A stretch of DNA of 29,238 nucleotides. Source: UBA1181 sp045601045. GTDB lineage: Bacteria > Bacteroidota > Bacteroidia > Bacteroidales > Paludibacteraceae. Each line of letters opens with the position of its first letter. Within the stretch, counting starts at the first letter, position 1. The stretch spans positions 1-29,238 of the forward strand of contig JAZRZA010000044.1 in assembly GCA_045601045.1 (NCBI GenBank). Reading direction: 5' to 3'. The notes beneath the pieces are model-generated. The model saw only the letters and a list, made by a program, of their open reading frames with translations. It was not told the DNA's origin and searched no databases. This document shows positions 12,401 to 24,400 of this stretch, one piece after another. Both the position numbers and the translations under genes were made by a program.

Positions 12401-15400
12401 ACGGTTCGATTCACCATCCAAGTCAACAGCTTACCGGTGGTATTGATCAACGGAAAGAAATCCATCGATACCATCATCTGTTTGAAAGATCAAGTTCACA
12501 TGTTCGCAAGCGGTGCGGATCAATACCAATGGAGCAACAGAAGTACAGGAACCGCATACGAGCCAAGTCCTATCATCGACTCTAAATATTGGGTAGTTGG
12601 TACAGACAACACCACGCAATGTAAGGATACCGCGAAGTACAATGTGACCGTCAACCCACTTCCAACCGTTGAGACCGATGGCGACATCTATGTATGTAAC
12701 GGCAAGGACGCTCAGTTGAAAGTGAAAGATGCCAGCGATGAGCTTCTTTACACATGGTTCAAGGAGGCTGACTTGGGAAGTTCTATCGGAACAGGTGAGA
12801 AGTGTGACGTGACAAGCGTATCCGCTACCACCAACTATGTGGTAATGGGCGCGAAACAATATGAGAACGGCAAATTCTGCCACAATACCGCTATCCAAAA
12901 GGTAATTGTGAAGGAGAATCCAAAACCTACCATCACGCCTGCGAAGAGTGATGTATGCGACGGTGACTTCGTATTGCTCACAGCAACCAGTTCAATGCCG
13001 TCATCCACATTCGGATGGAAGGGTAACGCCACCACAAGCAGCAGCATCCGCGTTCAAATCAATCCAGTAGGCAATGACACTACCTTCTGGGCATACACGA
13101 CCAAAGATGGATGTGTAGACAGCAACTATGTCACCATCAACAAATTGGAACTTCCGAAGTTGACCGCAAGCGTTGTGACTCCATTGGGTGACGATACCAT
13201 TTGCTACAACTCCCAAGCGGATTTGAAGGCAACCGCGACTGGCGGAAATGGCGTTTACACTTACCAATGGGAGGAGAGAAACATTGAGGTAATAAACAAC
13301 GACAAGGCAACAACCTTCGCGCTTACCAACACGATCTCCACCTATGGCTTCCCTGTTAAGGTAACAGACGGAGCAGGTTGTGTAGGAAAAGATACGGCCC
13401 ACGTCAATGTGAAGGCATTACCAGTCGTTACCATCGAGGGTGACAAAACTGTTTGTGAAGGAACAAACAAGACCTACACCGCCAAGGTAACCAACGGCAC
13501 ACCTATCGCATACACTTGGTACGAGAATGGTGTGGAGACATCCAATACCCTTCCAAAACATACAGTAACAGTAGATGACAAGATGGTTTTGACCGTAAAG
13601 GTCACTACCGAAAGAGGTTGCGAAAACACTTCAGCGCCATTCACTGTGAACAAGTGGGATAAACCTACGCTCGCAATTATCGGAGATACCATTCTTTGCG
13701 CGGGCGAGACGACAACCATCCGAGTTTCAGGTGCAGGTTCCGATCCTACCAAATATGTTTGGAATGGAGGCGAATTGGAGAGCAACGCAACGGGTCTTTC
13801 CCAGACGCTTCTTCCTGCAGATGCCAACAGCACAGACAAGAAGATCGCTTACACCGTACAAGGAGAGGATAAGAATGGTTGTGTCAATGAGAAGGCATTC
13901 AACATCACAATCAACCAACGCCCTTCAGTCTTGATCAATGGCGGCAAGGGAAGTTCGGAGAAGATATGTGAGGGAACACCGTTCATTTTGAAGGCTACCG
14001 CAAGCCAAACAGTCGCTTACAAGTGGAACACCGCAGAGACAATATCTGACATTACGGTGAAACCAACCACAACCACGGAATACCGCGTCGTTGTCACCAA
14101 CGAGAAGGAGTGTAAAGATACAGCCACCCTTACCATGGTTGTTTATGACAGACCAAATGTGACTTTGGATGCTCCGGCCATCGCTTGTAAGGATAGCGAG
14201 GTGAACGTAACCGCCCAAAGTGACCAAACAGGTCTTACCTACACTTGGTCCGCTAACGTCTCCGCTTCCACCGGAAACAAGGCAACCATTCAATTGATAG
14301 ACGACCAAGAGGTTAGCGTAGAGGCTTCTTATAAAGTAGACGATGTTTTGACTTGCCGCAACACCGACACGAAGACCATAGAGGTACGCGACACACCTAA
14401 CGTTGTCATCAAGTACGAAGACGCTCTTTGCTTCGGTCAGAACCAAAGCTACCAATTGGAGAGCGGTAGCGACAAGGCGGACTTCTATATTTGGCCTAAC
14501 ACTACAAACGAGACCAGCATCGCGCAATACGCGGAGAGTTCACAGAGGAATGTGGGCGAATACAAAACCAATGTAAAAGCAATCAACCGCTACTCATTGG
14601 CCACTACAAGTATCAAGTGCGAGCAAACTATTCCAGTTTCGTTCGTCGTCAACAGCATCCCAGAGGTTAAAATCGATGGCCCAGCCTTCGTATGTACAGG
14701 AGAGACTGTGACCCTGACCGTATCCGACACATCCGGTCAAGCCATCAACGAAGCAAAGACCACATGGTCAACCGGTGCGGCTGACAACGGCAAGATGTCC
14801 ATCTCAGTATCTCCGACCATGGATGCATACTATACGGCTACCTTGACCAACCTTTACAATTGTTCCGCAGAAGGCAAATACGATTTGAGCGCGCATACCA
14901 CACCAAAGGTATCCATCAAGGGTGAGACCTCATATTGCCAAGACTCAGTCGCAAGCGTCCACGTGGATGGTAACAACCTTATCTTCTTACGATGGACCAA
15001 CAAGACCACTGGACATAAGGTAGAGGTGGGTGACTCCACATCCAACACACTTCTATCCGGCGACCAATTGGCATTGTCGGTTGTGTTGAAGGCAGACTCC
15101 GCATACACGGTACGCGCCATTAACAACCAAAATTGCGCGGCAAGCGGCGAGGTACAACTTACTATCAAGGAGAATCCAACTTTGATACTTGACGCACCAG
15201 CTTACATCTGTACTGGTAGTGACGTCACCATCTCCGCAAATGGTGCCACCACATACGAATGGATCAATCTCTCTAACACCCGTTCTACTTACACAGAGAA
15301 GATGCTTACCGAAGAGAAGAGTTTCGTCGTAAAGGGTACTACCAACGGATGTACCACTACAGAGAGCGTCACTGTCAAGATTTGGGAACGTCCTGAGATC

Positions 15401-18400
15401 GCCATCTTTAACGGCAAGGCTGACACCGCAGTATGTTACAAAGAGAGCGTCACACTCGTCGCAAGCCAAGTGTCTGGTCCATCAGCCATCGCTTCCGACA
15501 AATACCAATGGCAAGGTTTAAGCAACAAAGCCAATGAAGTGACCGTGACCGCAAGCAACGAGCAGAAGTACATCGTTTACGGAGAAGACAACAACGGATG
15601 TCGTGACACCGCAGAAATCACTGTAAAGGTGAACCAACTTCCTAGATTCGACTTCACCTACCCTAACAAACTTTGCGACATGCAAGAGGGTGAACTCGTT
15701 GCCAACAAGAGTGAATACAGCTATGTATGGGGTACTGAAGGTAAGAGTGAAACCCTCACCTTCCCTACTGTCGCAGGCAACACTTCCCACAATGTGACAT
15801 TGACCGACACCACCACATTCTATGCGTTAGCGAAGGATGCGAAGGGTTGTATCTCCGATACAGTGAAGCATACCATCATGAGGAAACCTAATCCAGAGAT
15901 CGTAGTGACCGCTCCGGATTACATCTGTTATGGTACCGCTACTTCCCTCTCCGCAGAGGACATCGCGACAGGTTCCATCTATCAAACAAGTTTCGCTTGG
16001 ATGACAATGGACGATGTGGTATTGAAGAGCAACGGCAACAACTACGCTACCGATGTATTGAAGGAGAACACCACCTTCAAGATTGTCGGAGAGAAAGAGG
16101 GATGTCAATCAGAGACAACAAAGACCATCAACATTTGGGATTTGCCAAAAGTTACCATCACAGACAAAACAACTGGTCTTCCAAACCTTGCCCAAGCTTG
16201 CTTGGATAGCGAGGTGGAATTGATAGCCACTGTCGAAGATGCTCCTACACCTTACACCTACAAGTGGGACGACAAGAGCACATCCAGCGCTACCACCGAG
16301 GTAACTGACGCCACCGCATTGACGCCAAAGAAGGATATGGAACAACACATCATCCTCGTAACAGATGGCAACGGATGTCAAAACAGGGATACCATCAACG
16401 TACACATCAACCCATTGCCAGACTTCACAGTCAATGGTGTGGCTGATGTATGTTCCGACACGACCAACAAGTTGTTCACTACGCCAATCACTAGGGCAGA
16501 ATTGAACTACAACTGGTATGAAGAGAACAACATCATCACCTGGGAGGAGAACGGAGTTACACTGTCAGCCACTAACCGCGATACCATTTACATGCCAATT
16601 GAAAAGGATGCGGTATTGGTAGTGGAAGGAAGTTACCAAATCAACGGTATCACCTGTACCAATTCCCAAACATTTGAGGTGAAGTCGAAGACAACCCCTA
16701 CCATCAAGATCGGAACCAGCGACACCACCATCTGTTTGGGTAACGCTGTTAGCTTGGTAGTATCAGGTAACTCAACCCGATACGATTGGACCGATGGCGA
16801 AGGCAACTCATTAAATGGTAACAAGTACAATGACTATACGCTCATCGATACCGTTTGGAAGAAGACCACCTTCATCGTTGAGGGAGAATTGGACGGATGT
16901 AAAAAGCAGGCAAGCGTAACTGTTGACATCTACGATTTGCCTATTATCAACATCACCGCCGATAAACCGGTCATCTGCTACGGAGACAATGTCACACTGA
17001 CCGCAGAGGGTGGAACATACGAAAAGTATCAATGGAAGAATGTCAGCAACCAAAGTATCTTGGCTAGCAGTAGCAACCAACTCGTTGAATCGCCAAAGAT
17101 CCAGACTAATTACGCTGTCATCGTCACCGAGAAGCATATCAGCAACGGCGTTGAATCTTATTGTGAAAACAGCGACACCTTCTCTATCAAGGTGAACGAA
17201 TTGCCAGTCTTCTCATTGAAGTCCAACTCTCCTATTTGCGAGGGCGATAACGCGAAGATCACAGCCATCACAGACTCATCCTTTATGAGTTACCAATGGG
17301 AGGGCGACATAAATGGAACATTCACTACCGAGAACAACAGTGAATTCGTAACGCCAAAGACCAACGCTATCGCCACCTACTCTTACAAAGTGTTAGGTCA
17401 AGATATCAATGGTTGTATCAGCAAGGATTCCATCACAGTCACCACGAAACTGTTCCCAGTGGCTAGCATCGATTTCCCTGCCAATGTCTGCTACGGTACA
17501 CAAGCGACGGTAACAGGTAAGAATGTGGCCGCTACTTACGAATGGTTTGATGTTCAAGGTAACGATTCAACGGCCTTGTCCGCAAACAACAGTTTCACAA
17601 CAGAGTTCTTGAAGGGTATCACCCAAGAGAAACAGATCGTCGCAAAGGTTACTACCCAAGAGTGTACAAGAGATACCGCGATCATCATCGATCCTTGGGC
17701 ATTGCCTGCCATTAAAATCGAAAGAGCGCCTGCCATCACCATCTGCGAGGATCTCACAGACACTTTGGTGGCTACTGGTAGTGATATTCCTTTGGTGGCG
17801 CCAAACCAAGTATATAAGTGGGATAACAACGCTTATAGCCATTTGGATAGTTTCGCCATCGCGCCTACCGTCAACGGAACAATGTTCCACTTGGCAGGTA
17901 AGGACAATCACGGTTGTGAAAACTTTGACAGCATCAAAGTCAACATCGAAGAACGACCTATATTCTCATTGTCCAGCGCGCCATCCATTTGCGCGAACGA
18001 CACAACCGTCGGATGGGTGGAAGTAAAGGCCACTTCCGCACAAAACTTGAACTACATTTGGAAAGATAAGGATGGTAATGAGGTTGAGTTGTTCGATAGC
18101 CAAAATCTGAGCAGCGCCCACTCATCCGCCCGTCAAAGCGGATGGCTCCCTATCACCAAGGATACTACCCTCTTCGTCACCGCGAAGTCAATGTTGGAAG
18201 AGGGCAAGATGGGATGCGAGGAATTTGACCAAATCACCATCAAGGCAGATCCTTATCCAAGCATCATTGTTGTAAAGGATCCTGAAACAGTATGTACCGG
18301 AACTGCGGCATACATCCAAATCAGGACCGACATCAACGCTGATTACTTATGGAACAACGGTAGTACCAACAACTACATCCAAGAGATTGTGAACGATAAC

Positions 18401-21400
18401 AACACCACATTCTCAGTCAGCGCAACCAGCGAGAAGGGATGTATCACAGAGAAAGAGTTCAAGGTAAATGTATGGGAATTGCCTACCATCATCGTTCCAG
18501 ACACTGCCATCTGTTACAACGACTCCGTCACATTGGTGGCTAAATGCACCAAAACGGATGTCAGCACAGATCCTTCTTTGGTCAAGATCAGATGGAGCAT
18601 ATCGAACAAAGACGACGCAAGCCTCACCACGCCACAGTTGACCTCTCCTACCACCTACTCGGTGAAGGTGACAGACGCCAACGGTTGTGTGGGCTTGGCT
18701 ACATCGAAGGTGGCTATCAATCCGCTTCCAGACTTTGTACTCACCGCAAAAGACGCAGTCTGCCGTGGTGAGGTAGCAGAGATCTACGGAGACAAGAGCA
18801 ATCTGGTTTACAACTGGAACCACGAGGTCGATCCAGACAATTACGTGACAGACGGTAACAGCAAGGAGAATCCTTATTTACTGTCCGGTGTAAACCCTAT
18901 GGGATCAGATACCACATTGACCGTTTGGGCGATGGACAACAACAAGTGCTTCAGCAGCCGAAACGTGAACGTCCATGTGAAAGAATTCCCTACACTCAAA
19001 TTCAGAATGGACACCAACTATGTATGTTACGGAGGTGATAAGTTGGTTTACATTTCTGGTGCGAACGACGGATACACTTGGAGCATCAATGGCGTGCAAA
19101 ATGACTCTAAGAACAACTACATCCGATTGACCGAAGTAACGGAGCCTCAACAGATCCATGTGGATGGTGTCACGAATAAGTGTACTTCACAAATCGACAC
19201 ACTTATCAATGTCTGGGCATTGCCTAACATTAAGATCGAGCCATCCACAAACGAACTTTGTTTGAACGACACATTGAGATTGACCGGTAAGAATGGTGTA
19301 TCATCCGGTTACAAGTGGCATTTGAACGGTTCTAGAGAGGACTTTATCGACGTGAAGGTCCGCAAAGCGGGTATCAATTCATACATTCTTACCGGTAAAG
19401 ACGAGAATGGATGCGCGAACAACGATACCATCAGCATTCTTGTTGACACATTACCTGTCATCCACATCGACGGATTGGATTCTGTCTGCGTAGGTGGCAT
19501 CGCCGATTTGTCCGCAAGAGGCGCAGAACAATACATCTGGTCTAGCAGAGACAACGACAACATCATCAAGAGCAAGACCTTCGCTCCTACCATCAACTCA
19601 GACACGACCTTCTCTGTCTTGGGTATCGATGGCAACGGATGTAAGGGAAGCGCGGAAATCGAGATGACAGCCAAGGCTTACCCAATCCTCACCTACCACA
19701 CAAGTACAGGAAAGGATTCTGTCTGCTTGGGCAACAAATTGACTATTTACGTGAATGGCGCAGATAACTATGTATGGAAAGACGAAGAGAACTTCGACAA
19801 CTACATCACACAAGAGTTCAATGCACCTAAATCATTCACCATCACGGGTATCACCAAGGGATGTCCTACCGACACCACCATCAAGATCGGTATTTGGACA
19901 TTACCTAAACCTCAATTGGATGCACCAGATGCCATCTGTTTCAACCAAGAGGCACACTTGTCGTCAACCAAGACGGATATCCAAACAGGCAGAACAAACA
20001 TGCCTTTGAGCATCAAGTGGAGACACAATGGTTCTGAGGAGTATGATATCACAGATAGTCCAAGTTCAGACAAGTGGTACTATGTCACCTCAACGGATAC
20101 GAACAGCTGCCGTCACGTGGATTCTATCTTCGTGAAGGTGAACCCGCTTCCTTCTGACCTCATGATCGACGGAGAAAACTCCATTTGTAAGGACTCTTCC
20201 GTCATCCTTACCGCAAACAGCGCGCAATTCGATATCACACGATACACATGGCACGCTCTAGCGGATGGTTCAGACTCCACATTGTTCAATAAGTCTGGCA
20301 GCCAAATCTCGTTAACAGTCACAACTGACAGCGTTATCTACGTGACTGCCACTGACAAGAACACATGCCAATACACAACCTCATACAAGGTTAGCGCGAA
20401 GGCTCATCCAGTATTGACACCAACTGCGCCTGAATACGTCTGCGACGGTAGCAGAGCAACCATCTCCGTCAGAGGTGCGACAGAGTACATTTGGGACAAT
20501 GGTTCAACCAGCAGTTACAGAAGCGTGGAGATCATTAGCGACACCATCTTCACCGTCAAGGGTATGGCCAACGGTTGTGAATCTGAGGAGATTTCCATCC
20601 CAGTCGGCAAGTGGGAGTTGCCAATCATCGGCATCAAGACCGCGGGAGACAAGGATTTCGCCATCTGTTACAGCCAAGACAGTTTGACATTGACAGCGAC
20701 AGGAGGTGTTCCTACCGGATACACATGGAACACGCGTGAAAACAGCGAGAGCATTACCATCTCCCCTCTCAACACGACAAGATACGAGGTGACTGGTACA
20801 GATGCTAATGGTTGTCAAAACAAGGCCGACACCATCGTGACGGTTCACCCATTACCTCGTATAGAGATCGAAGGAGAATCCGCAATCTGTGAGAATGACT
20901 CGATCACATTGAAGGTCAACAGCAACGATGATGAGGCGATCGCATCCTACACTTGGAATACGGATATCGCGGGATGGAGCACAATGGATATCAAGAAGGA
21001 TGAAGCGATCCTATCATTGCCAATCACTGCCAACACTCACTTTGAGGTAATCGTCACAGACACATTCGGTTGTTGGAGCAAGGGTTCAAAGGATGTACAA
21101 ATGAAGAAATATCCAGTATTGACCTTCCCTTCACCAAAGCCAAATTACGTCTGCATAGGCAACACCGCTACCATCACCGTAGAGGGTGCTAACAGTTATC
21201 TATGGGAGGATGGCTCTACGCAACGTAGCTTCATCACCAGTCCTACCAAGGATAGTACCTACGTTGTCGCAGGTACCACCAACGGTTGTACAACAATTGA
21301 TTCTGTGACCATCTTCGTGAAGAGCCTTCCTACCATCACCATCAGTGGAGACGGTAAGGGAGAACTCAATGATTCCATCTGTTACGGCGACACGATCAAC

Positions 21401-24400
21401 TTGACCGCAAGCGGTGCGGGCGAGAAGGCATACTACACCTGGAATACGGGTATCACCAACGATGTCTTGACCACCTCTCCGCTCGGTACCACCAAGTACA
21501 CCGTAGTAGGTGTGGATGAGTTCGGTTGTTCTAACGACACCTCATTCAACGTCACCGTGATTTCATTGCCAGAATTCACCATCAAGGGCCAAGAATTGAT
21601 TTGTCAGAACGACACCAACAAGATTTGGATCGAATACAATGATCCGACGCTCACATTTGAATGGGACGGTTCTTATAAAACGGTTGCGGACACCATCTAT
21701 CCAATCGTGGAGAACAACAACTCATATCTTGTAACGGCGAAGGATCCTTATCAATGTAGCACGACCAAGAGTTTGACCGTGAAGATTAAACCTTATCCTG
21801 TCTTGAACGACGACGCGCCAACTGAGGTCTGCGACGGTAGCGAAGTGAAGATCACCGTGACTGGAGCGACCGATTACTTGTGGAGCGACAACACGGTGGG
21901 TAACACATTCACCGACACACCAACTCAAGACACTGTCTATACGGTTCAAGGTACCACCAATGGATGTACCACATACAAGGAGTATCCTATCAAGTTGTTG
22001 GCATTGCCTAACGTAGTCATCAACGGAAAGAGCCACGACCTCTGCTCCGGACAAACAATGCCATTGATCGCAAGTGGAGCGAAGAACTATGTATGGAGTA
22101 CTGGTAAGGCAGATAGCCGTATCGACATCAGACCTACATCAGATACCAAGTTCATCGTGACAGGTACTGATAACAAGGGATGTTCCGACACTGCTTCCTT
22201 CATGGTGAACGTCCGCCCTATCCCACAAGTTTCCATCGATGGAGATTATGTGGTCTGTGAGGGATTGGATGCTAAATTATTCGTTGTGGCAAGCGCGAAC
22301 ACTTCACCTATCGACGAATATACATGGAGATACGACGGCAACGTGATCGGCAAGCAAGACACACTCTACACGCCAATCACCACCAACCAGAACATCAACT
22401 TGTATGTGAAGGATATCTATGGTTGCGACAACACAGCTTCCACAACAGTGAAGAGCAAGCCATTCCCTAAATTGATCGTCAATGAGTTTGACACCGTCTG
22501 CGTAGGACGTAACATTTCATTGACCGTTGCGGGAGCCAATGCTTACGAATGGTTGGATAACGGTGTCGCCATAGAAAACGAGAGCAATACGCTCAACAAA
22601 ACAATGGAGCAAACCGGTTCTCAACAATACAAGGTAAGAGGTACAACAGACGGATGTACATCCGACTGGTACGACATGAACGTTGAGGTTATCGACCACC
22701 CTATCGTCCACATCGAGGGTGACGAATATGTCTGCATCAACCACTACGCGACATTGAAGGCATCCGGTATCCACAATGGAACATACATTTGGAGTGAGGG
22801 TACCCAAAACGAGAGCATCGAAGTGAAGCCATTGGCTACCACTACCTACTCGGTAATCGGTTACGACCAATACGGTTGCGAGGGAACCGCAGAGATGAAG
22901 GTTTCTGTCAACTACCCTCCTACCATCACCATCGACGCTCCTAAATATGTATGTTCAGATATGGGAGACCTCACACTGACGTTGAGCAGCAGCAACGACT
23001 CAGAGGTGATTTACACTTGGGACGACAACAACTCGCACCAACAAATCAGACAGGATCACATCACTGCCGCCAAGACTTACCGCGTCGAAGGTAGAGATGT
23101 CAACGGATGTGTATCTACCGCGGAACATACGGTAGAGATCACCAAGGTACCTACCATCACATTGACAGGTAACACTGAGGTCTGTGAGGACGAACAAATC
23201 GTGCTCAGCGCATTCGGTACCGCTACCGAATACACCTGGTCCAACGGAACCAAGACCAATCAGTTGAACACTTTGGCTGAATTCAACGAGGCGACTGCCA
23301 ACGGCGACAAATCAACACGCAGTTTCCGTGTTTACGCTTCCTTGAACGGATGTGAGAGCTATTTAGACACAACTGTGATCATCAAACGTAAGCCTACTAT
23401 CACTTACGAGGGTCAAACCATCATCTGTCAGGGAGACCGATTAGAAATCACAGGTCAAGGAGCTCAATTATACTCTTGGAGCAACGGTACCAACGCGCAA
23501 ACGCTCGTGGCTCGTCCACAAGCCAATACACGATACACATTGACTGGTATCGGAGAGAACGGATGTCGCAGTTTGATTGAGATTCCTGTCACCGTATTCC
23601 CTCAACCTACCTTCATCGTGGATGGCGACAACCAAGCTTGCCGCGGCGCTTCCGCCAACTTGAAGGCAGTAGGTTCGGCCATCACTTACCGTTGGGGATT
23701 CGGCTCTGACGCATGCGAGGATGCGGAGAGTGGAAACGAAGCTTCCATCTCTGTTCCGGTCATCAACAGCGAGACACAAGTCTTCGTTCGCGCGATCGAC
23801 ATCAACAATTGTACTTCCACCCAGGTTTATAAGATCACGGCATTGGAACCTCCTACCCTTTCTTATACGGGTGATACCAAGGTCTGCGCGGGTGAGAGCA
23901 TCAACCTCACCGCACAAGGCGCAAGTTCATATTGGTGGACGATGGGAGGTGACACCACCAGAGGTTTGAACTTCTCTTGTCGTCCTATGGAGAACAAGAC
24001 AGTCAACCTACATGGTACATTGGGTGAATGTTCTTCCGACATCACCATCTATCTACAAGCATCTCCTGCTCCTAACTTGTCAATCACAAGTAAGGATGAG
24101 ATTTGTAGAAATGATGAAGTGATCCTTACCGCCAACGGTGCTTTGTACTTCGAATGGAACACAGGCGAAACCACCAGAAGCATCTCGAAGGTATTGACCA
24201 ACTCAATGACCTACACAGTCAAGGGTATCGGTTACAATGGCTGTAGCGCCATCGCGTCCAAGACCATCCACGTCAACCAATTGCCGAACATCAGAATGTC
24301 CGTCAAGAAGGATGGTTGTCCTGAGACAGAGACCAAGGTCGACTTGTCCGCAAGAGGCGCGTCACTCTTCAAGTGGAGCAGTATTCCATATATCAGTGAC

